Below, piece by piece: positions 1 through 6,512 of a DNA stretch of 8,050 nt. The notes under the pieces are model-generated. The model was not told where the DNA came from. It saw only the letters and a program-made list of their open reading frames with translations, and ran no database searches. This DNA comes from an uncultured Oscillospiraceae bacterium (GTDB taxonomy: Bacteria; Bacillota; Clostridia; Oscillospirales; Oscillospiraceae), in contig CALWWS010000196.1 of assembly GCA_944385305.1 (NCBI GenBank), positions 1 through 8,050 on the forward strand. Reading direction: 5' to 3'. The position numbers were made by a program, and so were the translations under genes. Numbering within the stretch: the first letter of the stretch is position 1; every line of letters begins with the position of its first letter.

Positions 1-446
1 CCACCACCGAGGTGAAGGTGTTTGAGACTGAGGACGCCATCCGCTCCGGGGCGGACGAGATTGACATGGTGATCAACCTGGGCTGGGTGAAGGACGGGCG
101 GTGGGACGACATCCTGGAGGAGATCAAATCCGTGAAGGAGTCCTGCCAGGGACGCATCCTTAAGGTGATTGTGGAGGCCTGCCTGCTCACCCGGGAGGAG
201 AAGATCAAGCTGTGCCAGCTGGTCACCCTCTCCGGGGCGGACTATATCAAGACCTCCACCGGCTTCTCCTCCGGCGGGGCCACCCGGGAGGATGTGGAGC
301 TCTTCCGGGCCCATATTGGCCCGGGGGTGAAGATCAAGGCCGCCGGGGGCATCCGCACCCTGGCCGATGGGGAGGACTTCCTCCGCCTGGGGGCCGACCG
401 CCTGGGCGCCTCCGCCCTGGTAGGGCTGGCCAAGGGGCAGCCTTAA
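1..446 (+). CDS. deoC: Deoxyribose-phosphate aldolase, 3' part (5' end outside window)
   Basis: Class I aldolase that reversibly cleaves 2-deoxyribose 5-phosphate into acetaldehyde and glyceraldehyde 3-phosphate, in cytoplasmic deoxynucleoside catabolism. The frame is open from base 3 to the TAA at 444-446, giving about 147 residues; members are usually 215-225 residues, so roughly the first 70 are missing. The GTG at base 12 is an internal valine, not a start. Visible family motifs are EIDMVIN, whose Asp (bases 63-65) is the proton-relay residue; [14 protein letters not shown], whose Lys (249-251) forms the Schiff base; and IKAAGGIR, whose Lys (336-338) is the second conserved active-site lysine. 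The Asp-to-Lys spacing of 62 residues suits the short Bacillus-type enzymes. A GASAL stretch near the end matches the phosphate-binding loop. The gene converges on the MATE gene across a shared terminator. Family assignment is secure. Confidence 0.96.
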   Translation, partial: TTEVKVFETEDAIRSGADEIDMVINLGWVKDGRWDDILEEIKSVKESCQGRILKVIVEACLLTREEKIKLCQLVTLSGADYIKTSTGFSSGGATREDVELFRAHIGPGVKIKAAGGIRTLADGEDFLRLGADRLGASALVGLAKGQP

Positions 447-454
447 TGAAAGAG

Positions 455-495
455 AAAAACGCACCCTCCGCCGGTTGGGCGGAGGGTGCGTTTTT
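455..495. terminator. Bidirectional intrinsic terminator between deoC and the MATE gene
   Basis: Perfect 18-bp inverted repeat: arms 455-472 and 478-495, with a 5-base loop GGTTG. The arms start with AAAAA and end with TTTTT around a GC-rich core, so transcripts from either strand end in a hairpin followed by a U run. It begins 9 bases after the deoC stop and ends 13 bases before the MATE stop, as expected for convergent genes sharing one terminator. Confidence 0.93.
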
Positions 496-507
496 GTGCA
501 CAGGGCT

Positions 508-1884
508 CTATTCGATCACCTGGATGGACTTCCACCTGCCCCGCCAGAAGCGCACCAGGAAGAAGGCGGCGCGCACAATCCAGTCGGCGCACATGGCCAG
601 CCACACCCCGGCCAGGCCCAGGCCCAGGCCCCAGGGGGCGGAAATGGCGTAGCTGAGCACCACCCGGCAGGCGAACATGGAGCACAGGGAGATGATCATG
701 GTGAAGATGGCGTCCCCCGCCGCCCGCAGGGCGTTGGGCGGGGTAAAGGCCAGGGGCCAGAAGAGGATGTAGAAGAAGGCGGACAGGCGCAGCACCCGGG
801 CGGCCATGTCCGCCGCCTGGGGGCTGAGGTTGAAGATCCCGGTGAGGGGGACGGCGGCGAAGAAGGAGACCACCCCCAGCGCCCCGATGAGCAGCCCGCA
901 GATCCCCACCAGCTTTTTCGTGTAGCCCACCGCCTGGGCGGGGTCCCGTGCCCCCATGCACCGGCCCACCACCGTGATGAGGGACAGGCCCAGGGCCTGG
1001 CCGGGGACGATGAGCACCCCGCTGATGCTGTTGGCGATGGCGTTGGCGGCCACGCTGGCGGTGCCGAAGGAGGTGATGAGGTTGAGCACCAGCAGCTTGT
1101 CCACCTGGAACATGCCGTTTTCCATGCCGTTGGGCACGCCGATGAAGAGCAGGCGGCGGATCATGTCCCACCGCAGGCGCACCCGGAGGATTCCGGTGAC
1201 CCGCACGGTGTTGTACGGGCGGTTGAGCAGGGCCATGATAATCACCGCCGCCGCCACCCGGGAGGCCAGGGTGCCGATGCCCGCCCCCGCCGCCCCCATG
1301 TGGAAGCCGTAGATGAACACGGCGTTCACCGCGATGTTGATGATATTCACCAGCAGGGAGCAGAACATGGACACCTTGCTGTTGCCCATGGAGCGGAACA
1401 GGGCGGCCCCGGCGTTGTACACCGAGATAAAGGGGTAGGCCAGGGCGGTGAGCAGGAAGTAGATCAGGGCGCTGTCCATCACCGCCGGCTGCACCCTGCC
1501 GAAGATGAGCAGCAGGATGTGCTGGCGCAGCACAAGGGCCAGCACCATGAGCACGGTGGAGACAAACACCACCGTGTAGAGCAGCTGCCTGGCGGCCGTG
1601 CAGGCGTTCTCCTCCTCCCGCCGGCCCAGGTACTGGGAGACCACCACCGCCCCGCCGGTGGACAGGGCGGCGAAGATCTGGATGACCAGCAGGTTGAGGT
1701 TGTCCACCAGGGACACCCCGGACACGGCAGCCTCCCCGCTGGTGGTGACCATGACGGTGTCCGCCATGCCCACGGTCATCAGCAGCAGCTGCTCAATGAC
1801 CAGGGGGATGATCAGCCGCAGTAGGTCTTGCCGGGAGAAGAGGGCCTGCCGGGGCGGGGCGGTTTGTTCTCCCAAGGAATTCAT
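508..1884 (-). CDS. MATE family efflux transporter
   Basis: Multidrug and toxic-compound extrusion (NorM/DinF-like) membrane antiporter, driven by Na+ or H+. The protein has 458 residues, the usual size, with about 12 hydrophobic segments in two homologous halves (about 15-225 and 240-450). The start of the first half (IIPLVIEQLLLMTVGMADTV) and the matching start of the second (LLFIGVPNGMENGMFQVDKL) are typical of MATE TM1 and TM7; GxAxxSQYLGR follows TM2. The ATG at 1884 lies directly against its Shine-Dalgarno (AAGGAG, 1890-1885, no spacer), whereas a TTG at codon 4 (1875) has 9 bases of spacing, so the true start may be the TTG. The upstream deaminase ends 6 bases before the ATG, so the two are cotranscribed. 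The substrate cannot be read from sequence; the neighbour makes a purine-like compound one possibility. The gene ends at the bidirectional terminator. Confidence 0.95.
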   Translation of the reverse strand: MNSLGEQTAPPRQALFSRQDLLRLIIPLVIEQLLLMTVGMADTVMVTTSGEAAVSGVSLVDNLNLLVIQIFAALSTGGAVVVSQYLGRREEENACTAARQLLYTVVFVSTVLMVLALVLRQHILLLIFGRVQPAVMDSALIYFLLTALAYPFISVYNAGAALFRSMGNSKVSMFCSLLVNIINIAVNAVFIYGFHMGAAGAGIGTLASRVAAAVIIMALLNRPYNTVRVTGILRVRLRWDMIRRLLFIGVPNGMENGMFQVDKLLVLNLITSFGTASVAANAIANSISGVLIVPGQALGLSLITVVGRCMGARDPAQAVGYTKKLVGICGLLIGALGVVSFFAAVPLTGIFNLSPQAADMAARVLRLSAFFYILFWPLAFTPPNALRAAGDAIFTMIISLCSMFACRVVLSYAISAPWGLGLGLAGVWLAMCADWIVRAAFFLVRFWRGRWKSIQVIE

Positions 1885-1890
1885 CTCCTT

Positions 1891-3246
1891 TTATGGCCGG
1901 TTCAGGTAGCGGCGCACCGTTTCCTGGGCGTGGGCGGCGATCTCCCCCTCGTCGGCGGTGACCAGCTGGCCGTGCTGCACCACGGGCACGCCGTTGACAA
2001 TGGTGTAGTCCACCGGCCCCTTGAGCCCCACGGTGCCCAGCAGGGACATGGGGTCAAACTGGGCCCCCGCCAGCTCCAGCCGGTTCAGATCCACCAGGAA
2101 CAGATCGGCAGCCATGCCCGCGGCCAGGCAGCCGATATCCAGCCGCCCCAGCAGCCGGGCCGAGCCCCGGGTGGCCAGCTTCAGAATGTCGTACCCCGTG
2201 GGGGCGTCCTGGCTCCAGGACAGGCGGTGGAGCAGGTAGCACACCCGCAGCTCCTCCAGCAGGTTGCTGCCGTCGTTGGAGGCCGAGCCGTCCACCGCCA
2301 GGCCCACGGGCACCCCCAGCTCCAGCATCCTGGGCACCGGGCACACGCCGGAGGAGAGCTTCATGTTGGAGATGGGACAGTGGGCCACGCCGGTGCCCGT
2401 CTCGGCCAGCAGGTGCAGCTCGTCGTCGGTAAAGTGGATGCCGTGGGCGTACCACACGTCGGGGCCCGTCCAGCCCAGGCTGTGCATGTAGGCCAGAGGG
2501 CGCATGCCGAACTTCTCCAGGGTGTACTGCTCCTCGTCCTTCGTCTCGGCCACGTGGGTGTGCAGACGCACCCCCAGCGAGCGGGCCAGCCTGGCGCTCT
2601 CCCGCAGTAGATCCCCGGACACGGAGAAGGGGGAGCAGGGGGCCAGGGCCACCTGGCGCATGGAGAAGCGCCCCGGGTCGTGCCACACCCGCACCAGCCG
2701 CTGGGCGTCCTCCATAATCTCGTCGATGGTCTGCACCACGCTGTCCGGGGGCAGGCCGCCGTCCTTCCTGGAGAGATCCATGCACCCCCGGGAGGCGTGA
2801 AAGCGCACCCCGACGCTCTGGGCCGCCCGGAACTGGGCGGCGATGAGATCCCCGGCGTGGGCGGGGAAGACGTAGTGGTGGTCAAAGCAGGTGGTGCACC
2901 CGTTCTTCACCAGCTCCGCCAGGCCCAGGCGGGTGGAGGCGGCGACCACCTCCTCGTCCAGGTTCTTCCACACCTCGTAGAGGGTGACCAGCCAGGGGAA
3001 GAGCTCCATCCGCTGCACCTCGGGCAGGTTGCGGGAGAAGAGCTGGTAGAGGTGGTGGTGGGTGTTGATGAGCCCGGGGTAGACCGCCATGGAGGAGGCG
3101 TCAATCACCTGGTCGGCCCGGCGCAGCTCGGGGCCGATGTACTCAATGGCGTTGTCCCGGATAAACAGGTTGGCGTGCTGGTGGAGGGTGTCGCTGTCGT
3201 CGCAGGAGACAATGTACCGGGCGTTTTTGATCAGCAGGGTGGACAT
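1891..3246 (-). CDS. Amidohydrolase, 8-oxoguanine deaminase / AtzB-like
   Basis: Metal-dependent amidohydrolase-superfamily enzyme, probably deaminating a purine or triazine-like ring; the closest family I recognise is 8-oxoguanine deaminase/hydroxydechloroatrazine ethylaminohydrolase. Start chosen at ATG 3246 (451 residues): a Shine-Dalgarno AAAGGGGG sits 7 bases upstream, inside the first codons of an alternative ATG at 3270 that lacks its own site. Numbered from 3246: a beta-rich N-terminal domain, then metal ligands in NTHHHLY (His63, His65), HTHVAET (His231, with Glu234 as likely acid), AHGIHF (His268) and VDGSASND (Asp319). The C-terminal GxxAAGMAADLFLVDLNR is the usual closing beta segment. 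All metal ligands are present, so it should be active. The exact substrate is inferred: guanine, 8-oxoguanine and isoxanthopterin deaminases share this core. It is first in a two-gene operon with the MATE transporter. Confidence 0.9.
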   Translation of the reverse strand: MSTLLIKNARYIVSCDDSDTLHQHANLFIRDNAIEYIGPELRRADQVIDASSMAVYPGLINTHHHLYQLFSRNLPEVQRMELFPWLVTLYEVWKNLDEEVVAASTRLGLAELVKNGCTTCFDHHYVFPAHAGDLIAAQFRAAQSVGVRFHASRGCMDLSRKDGGLPPDSVVQTIDEIMEDAQRLVRVWHDPGRFSMRQVALAPCSPFSVSGDLLRESARLARSLGVRLHTHVAETKDEEQYTLEKFGMRPLAYMHSLGWTGPDVWYAHGIHFTDDELHLLAETGTGVAHCPISNMKLSSGVCPVPRMLELGVPVGLAVDGSASNDGSNLLEELRVCYLLHRLSWSQDAPTGYDILKLATRGSARLLGRLDIGCLAAGMAADLFLVDLNRLELAGAQFDPMSLLGTVGLKGPVDYTIVNGVPVVQHGQLVTADEGEIAAHAQETVRRYLNRP

Positions 3247-3270
3247 AACGGCGCCCCCTTTCTCTGGCAT

Positions 3271-3300
3271 CTGCTGTATTACAACTCTGTTTTAACACAG
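3271..3300 (-). promoter_or_regulatory. Possible promoter/operator of the deaminase-MATE operon
   Basis: This AT-richer stretch lies between the copA terminator and the deaminase start. On the minus strand it holds TGTAAT (3283-3278), 5 of 6 matches to a -10 box, but I find no convincing -35. Two small dyads are present: TGTA-T-TACA (3275-3283), which overlaps the -10, and CTGT-N6-ACAG (3287-3300). A repressor site over the -10 is possible. The evidence is weak. Confidence 0.3.
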
Positions 3301-3337
3301 CCGGGCCGGGATGTCAACGCGGCGGAGAAAACAGGGG

Positions 3338-3373
3338 AAAAAAGCCGCGCCGGCCCCCTCGGGCCGGCGCGGC
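3338..3373 (-). terminator. Intrinsic terminator of the csoR-copA operon
   Basis: A 13-bp perfect GC-only stem (arms 3344-3356 and 3361-3373) with loop CCTC. In the minus-strand transcript it is followed by six U (3343-3338). It starts 7 bases after the copA stop codon and separates the copper operon from the deaminase operon. Confidence 0.92.
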
Positions 3374-3380
3374 ACGGCGC

Positions 3381-3581
3381 TCACTGGATGGAGACGACCT
3401 GGTAGCCAGCCTCCTCCACCGCCTTTTTCAGATCCGCCTCGGCGGCGTCGCCGGTGACCGTGGCGGTCTTGTCCGCCAGGCTCACCACGGCGGTGACCCC
3501 GGGCAGGGAATTGAGGGCCTTTTCCACATGGGCCTGGCAGTGGGCGCACATCATGCCCTCGATGACCATTTTACGTTCCAT
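3381..3581 (-). CDS. copZ: Nested CopZ-like copper chaperone frame inside copA
   Basis: The last 66 codons of copA form a complete heavy-metal-associated (HMA) domain of the size of free CopZ, starting with an ATG at 3581 and carrying GMMCAHC (Cys12 and Cys15 of this frame). A perfect AGGAGG (3594-3589) lies 7 bases upstream of that ATG, better placed than the site at copA's own start. The copA linker residues TGGKK are simply the translation of this ribosome binding site. A free chaperone could therefore be made from the same mRNA as the fusion. Cytoplasmic CopZ proteins carry Cu(I) to the ATPase N-terminal domain and to CopY or CsoR. That the domain is an HMA is secure; separate translation is inference. 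Confidence 0.55.
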   Translation of the reverse strand: MERKMVIEGMMCAHCQAHVEKALNSLPGVTAVVSLADKTATVTGDAAEADLKKAVEEAGYQVVSIQ

Positions 3582-5891
3582 TTTCTTTCCTCCTGTCTGT
3601 TGTGGGGACTGCGGCCTCTCCCGCTCCGGGGCCGTACCCCGGAACAGCTTGAGCCGCAGGGCGTTGGATACCACGCACACCGAGCTCATGCTCATGGCGG
3701 CGGCGGCGAACATGGGGGAGAGCTGGAGGTGGAAGAGGGGATACCACACGCCCGCCGCCAGGGGAATGCCGATGATGTTGTAGAGAAAGGCCCAGAAGAG
3801 GTTTTGCTTGATGTTTCGTATCACCGCCCGGGACAGGCGCACGGCGGTGACCGCGTCCAGCAGGTCGCTCTTCATGAGCACCACGTCGGCCGACTCGATG
3901 GCCACGTCGGTGCCCGCCCCGATGGCGATGCCCACATCCGCCCGGGCCAGGGCGGGGGCGTCGTTGATCCCGTCTCCCACCATGGCCACCCGCCTGCCCC
4001 CGGCCTGGAGATCGGCCACCAGGCGCTCCTTGTCCTGGGGGAGTACCTGGGCGACGACCCGGTCCACCTGCATGGCGTCTCCCACCGCCTGGGCGGTGCG
4101 GGCGTTGTCCCCGGTGAGCATCACCACCTCCATGCCCATCTCCCGCAGGGCGGCCACGGCGGCGGCGCTGGTGGGCTTGGGGGGATCGGCGGCGGCCACC
4201 ACTCCCAGCAGCCTGCCGCCCAGGGCGAAGAAGAGGGGAGTGCTGCCCCCCCGGGCCAGCTCCTCCGCTTTGGGGGCCAGCTCCCCCAGGGGGATGCCCG
4301 CCTCCTCCAGCATGGCCTGGCTGCCCGCCAGGGCGGGTGCGCCCCGGTAGCGGGCGGTGATCCCCCGGCCGGGGACGGCCTGGAACTCGTCCACCGGCTC
4401 CGGGGAAATGCCCCGGGCGGCGGCCTCCTTCAAAATGGCCTCCGCCAGGGGGTGCTCCGAGGGCCCCTCCAGGGCGGCGGCGGCGGCCAGCAGCTCCTGC
4501 TGGGTCACCCCGGGGACGGGCAGGCAGCAAGTGACCGCCGGGGCCCCCTGGGTGAGGGTGCCCGTCTTGTCCAGCACCACCGTCTGCACGGTGTGCAGGG
4601 TCTCCAGGGCCTGGGCGGACTTGATGAGGATGCCGTTTTCCGCCCCCTTGCCGGTGCCCACCATGATGGCCACCGGAGTGGCCAGCCCCAGGGCGCAGGG
4701 GCAGGAGATCACCAGCACGGACACCCCGGCGGTGAGGGCCCGGCCCACGTCCCCGCCGGTGGCAATAAGCCACACCACGGCGGTGCCCAGGGCCACGGCG
4801 ATGACGGCGGGCACAAAGATCCCCGCCACCCTGTCCGCCAGGCGGGCGATGGGCGCCTTGGAGGAGGACGCCTCCTCCACCAGGCGGATCATCTGGGCCA
4901 GGGTGGTGTTCTCCCCCACCCGCAGGGCCCGGAAGGTAAAGGAGCCGGACTTGTTGATGGAGGCGGCGGCCACCCGGTCCCCCGGCCCCTTCTCCACGGG
5001 CAGGGACTGGCCGGTGAGCGCGGACCCGTCCACTGCCGCGCGGCCCTGGGTGACCACCCCGTCCACCGGGATGCGCCCGCCGGGGCGCACCACCACCAGG
5101 TCGTCCACCCGCACCTCCTCCACCGGGATCTCCACCTCGCCGCCCTCCCGGAGCACCGAGGCGGTCTTGGGGGCCAGATCCATCAGCCGGGTGATGGCCT
5201 GGCCGGTCTTGCCCTTGGAGCGGGTCTCCAGCCACTTGCCCAGGGTGATGAGGGTGAGGATCATCCCCGCCGACTCAAAGTAGAGGTCCATGGACCACCG
5301 CTCCACCCGTGCCATATCCCCGTGGCCCAGGCCCCAGGCAATCTGGAACAGGGCGGCGGCGCCGTACACCATGGCGGCCGCCGAGCCCAGGGCGATGAGG
5401 GAGTCCATGTTGGGGGCGCGCCGGGCCAGGGCCTTAAAGCCCACCTTGTAGTACCTGTCGTTGAGGTACAAAATGGGCAGGGTGAGCAGGAACTGGAGAA
5501 GGGCGGTGACCAGCACATTGCCCGGATCGTGGAAAAAGGCGGGCAGGGGCCAGCCCAGCATATGCCCCATGGACAGGTAGAACAGGGGGACGAGAAAGAC
5601 CAGGGAGGCGCAGAAGCGCCGCCTCATCCCGGCGGCCTCCTCCATGCCGTCCGCCCGCCGGGCGGGGGGAGCGCCGGCCCTGTCCCGAGGGAGAGAGGCG
5701 CCGTACCCCGCCGCCTCCACCGCCCGGATAATGCCCGCCGGGTCGGCCTGCTCCCCATACTCCACCAGCATGGAATTGCCCAGCAGGTTCACATTCACCT
5801 GCTCCACGCCGGGCACCTGGCGCACCGCCTTCTCCACATGGGCGGAGCAGGCCGAGCAGGTCATGCCGGTGACGTCAAATTTCTGTTTCAT
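3381..5891 (-). CDS. copA: Cu(I)-exporting P1B-type ATPase with C-terminal CopZ-like domain
   Basis: Cytoplasmic-membrane P-type ATPase that pumps Cu(I) out of the cell. The start is ATG 5891 (836 residues); its Shine-Dalgarno AGGAG (5899-5895) is only 3 bases away. An upstream GTG at 5903 would add 4 residues but has no site of its own. Order: heavy-metal domain with GMTCSAC (Cys12, Cys15); linker; TM1-4 (about 94-218); actuator domain; TM5-6 (about 355-405) with CPC at 397-399; DKTGT with the phosphorylated Asp441; SEHP (478-481); GDGIND (639-644); TM7-8 with YN (704-705) and MSMSS (733-737). CPC, YN and MxxSS together identify a Cu(I) pump. Two oddities: the actuator motif is TGQS (Gln295), not TGES, preceded by DGS instead of DES; and after a hydrophilic linker (about 747-770) a second heavy-metal domain with GMMCAHC (Cys782, Cys785) is fused in frame. 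Third in the order csoR, 34-base gap, copA. Confidence 0.96.
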   Translation of the reverse strand: MKQKFDVTGMTCSACSAHVEKAVRQVPGVEQVNVNLLGNSMLVEYGEQADPAGIIRAVEAAGYGASLPRDRAGAPPARRADGMEEAAGMRRRFCASLVFLVPLFYLSMGHMLGWPLPAFFHDPGNVLVTALLQFLLTLPILYLNDRYYKVGFKALARRAPNMDSLIALGSAAAMVYGAAALFQIAWGLGHGDMARVERWSMDLYFESAGMILTLITLGKWLETRSKGKTGQAITRLMDLAPKTASVLREGGEVEIPVEEVRVDDLVVVRPGGRIPVDGVVTQGRAAVDGSALTGQSLPVEKGPGDRVAAASINKSGSFTFRALRVGENTTLAQMIRLVEEASSSKAPIARLADRVAGIFVPAVIAVALGTAVVWLIATGGDVGRALTAGVSVLVISCPCALGLATPVAIMVGTGKGAENGILIKSAQALETLHTVQTVVLDKTGTLTQGAPAVTCCLPVPGVTQQELLAAAAALEGPSEHPLAEAILKEAAARGISPEPVDEFQAVPGRGITARYRGAPALAGSQAMLEEAGIPLGELAPKAEELARGGSTPLFFALGGRLLGVVAAADPPKPTSAAAVAALREMGMEVVMLTGDNARTAQAVGDAMQVDRVVAQVLPQDKERLVADLQAGGRRVAMVGDGINDAPALARADVGIAIGAGTDVAIESADVVLMKSDLLDAVTAVRLSRAVIRNIKQNLFWAFLYNIIGIPLAAGVWYPLFHLQLSPMFAAAAMSMSSVCVVSNALRLKLFRGTAPERERPQSPQQTGGKKMERKMVIEGMMCAHCQAHVEKALNSLPGVTAVVSLADKTATVTGDAAEADLKKAVEEAGYQVVSIQ
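3589..3594 (-). promoter_or_regulatory. Internal Shine-Dalgarno for nested copZ
   Basis: AGGAGG on the minus strand, followed by the purine/A-rich spacer AAAGAAA and then ATG at 3581. It lies within the copA reading frame, with no stop codon between the ATPase part and this site. Confidence 0.7.
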
Positions 5892-5925
5892 AGTCTCCTG
5901 CACTTTCTGATAAAATATGAGCGCC

Positions 5926-6189
5926 TTACTTCAAAATCCGCTCCAGGGTAGTGACAAACTCGTCAATCTTCTCCCCCCGCTCCTCCGGAGAGGCGGCCTG
6001 CTGCACGCAGTGGCGCAGATGGGCGGAGAGGATCTCCCGGTTCACCCGGCTGAGAATGGCCTGGGTTGCCATGAGCTGCTGGGAGATATCCATGCAGTAG
6101 CGGTTTTCCTCCACCATTTTCACAATGCCGTCCATCTGTCCCCGGGCGGTCTTGAGCAGGCGGAGCACTTTCTTCTGGTCTGCCATCAT
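5926..6189 (-). CDS. csoR: CsoR-family copper-sensing transcriptional repressor
   Basis: Small all-helical DNA-binding repressor that leaves its operator when Cu(I) binds. From ATG 6189 it has 87 residues, normal for the family. The Cu(I) ligand set is intact: Cys32 in RYCMD, then His57 and Cys61 in AHLRHC, with the same spacing (25 and 4) as Cys36-His61-Cys65 of Mycobacterium tuberculosis CsoR. This argues for copper rather than formaldehyde (FrmR) or nickel (RcnR) sensing. The N-terminal LLKTARGQMDGI matches the usual RLxRxxGQ-type helix. The open frame extends back to 6225, but those codons lie in the promoter and operator, so ATG 6189 (or 6186, the next codon) is preferred; a G-rich run about 11 bases upstream is the only candidate ribosome binding site. 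copA follows after 34 bases. Confidence 0.95.
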   Translation of the reverse strand: MMADQKKVLRLLKTARGQMDGIVKMVEENRYCMDISQQLMATQAILSRVNREILSAHLRHCVQQAASPEERGEKIDEFVTTLERILK

Positions 6190-6196
6190 GTGTATA

Positions 6197-6213
6197 ACAC
6201 CCCCCTGGAGTGT
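6197..6213 (-). promoter_or_regulatory. Putative CsoR operator
   Basis: Interrupted dyad of the form ACACnCC-nnn-GGnGTGT, 6 of 8 symmetric pairs matching, with a GC core as in known CsoR sites. Flanking GTGT elements at 6190-6193 and 6215-6218 give a second overlapping dyad, GTGT-ATA-ACAC (6190-6200). It lies just downstream of the -10 and over the expected start of transcription, so bound CsoR would block initiation. Assigned from position and symmetry. Confidence 0.6.
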
Positions 6214-6242
6214 AGTGTATACCAAAGAAGAAAAAAAGTCAA
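6214..6242 (-). promoter_or_regulatory. Promoter of the csoR-copA operon
   Basis: The minus strand has TTGACT (6242-6237, 5 of 6 to the -35 consensus), a 17-base spacer made mostly of T and C, then TACACT (6219-6214, 4 of 6 to the -10). Transcription would start near 6207, giving a leader of about 18 bases. The -35 overlaps the last two bases of the DUF378 terminator stem. Confidence 0.65.
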
Positions 6243-6265
6243 GCCCCGCCGTTGCGGCGGGGCTT
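6231..6265 (-). terminator. Intrinsic terminator of the DUF378 gene
   Basis: A 10-bp perfect stem (6241-6250 with 6256-6265) with a 5-base loop, then GAC and seven U (6237-6231) in the minus-strand transcript. It lies 23 bases past the DUF378 stop. Its U tract also forms part of the csoR promoter spacer. Confidence 0.85.
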
Positions 6266-6288
6266 GGGCGTTTGCGCGTGGGAGACGA

Positions 6289-6501
6289 TCAGGCCTTCTC
6301 CTCGTTGGCCGTCCGGTCCCGGAAGAGCAGGGAGATGCACCACACGGCGGACAGGCCCACCAGGGTGTAGATCACGCGACTGAAGGCGCTCTGGGGGCCG
6401 CCGAAGGCAAAGGCCACCAGGTCAAAGCCGAAGATACCGATGCTGCCCCAGTTCAGGCCGCCGATAATGGCCAGAATCAGAGCGATTTTGTCGATGATCA
6501 C
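6289..6501 (-). CDS. DUF378 family small membrane protein
   Basis: A 70-residue protein of the DUF378 (YuzA-like) family, whose function is unknown. It has two membrane segments (about 4-30 and 42-61), the family motif GGLNWGSIGIFGFDLVA (residues 14-30), and a second half with SRVIYTLVGLSAVW typical of the domain; the tail is charged (RDRTANEEKA). The start is GTG 6501, with Shine-Dalgarno GAGGAGG at 6518-6512 and 10 bases of spacing; an ATG at 6511 is out of frame. The site lies inside an inverted repeat described separately. The gene has its own terminator, and the 89 bases between it and the DUF362 stop suggest it is either separately transcribed or reached by readthrough. No link to copper is evident beyond position. 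Confidence 0.88.
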   Translation of the reverse strand: MIIDKIALILAIIGGLNWGSIGIFGFDLVAFAFGGPQSAFSRVIYTLVGLSAVWCISLLFRDRTANEEKA

Positions 6502-6512
6502 GGGATACCATC

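Noticed and set aside
475..1824. A 449-codon open frame on the plus strand, antisense to the MATE gene
   Set aside because: Low-complexity Gly/His/Gln-rich translation opposite a clear MATE protein; its first codons also lie in the terminator. Not a gene.
2054..2785. Long alternative frames over the deaminase gene on both strands
   Set aside because: They give Gly/Arg/Pro-rich translations without motifs, while the chosen frame has every amidohydrolase metal ligand.
3381..5891. CopA as a zinc, cadmium or silver-only pump
   Set aside because: CPC in TM6 with YN in TM7 and MxxSS in TM8, next to a Cys-His-Cys CsoR, is the Cu(I) signature; silver may be an additional substrate but cannot be separated by sequence.
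3528..5951. An 807-codon open frame on the plus strand, antisense to copA
   Set aside because: Its translation is rich in Gly, His, Gln, Pro and Ala with no domain, and it mirrors the third-position GC bias of copA. It is a compositional shadow.
6190..6225. Extension of csoR upstream to an ATG at 6225
   Set aside because: These codons overlap the promoter -10 and operator dyad and encode residues not typical of the CsoR N terminus; ATG 6189 fits family length.
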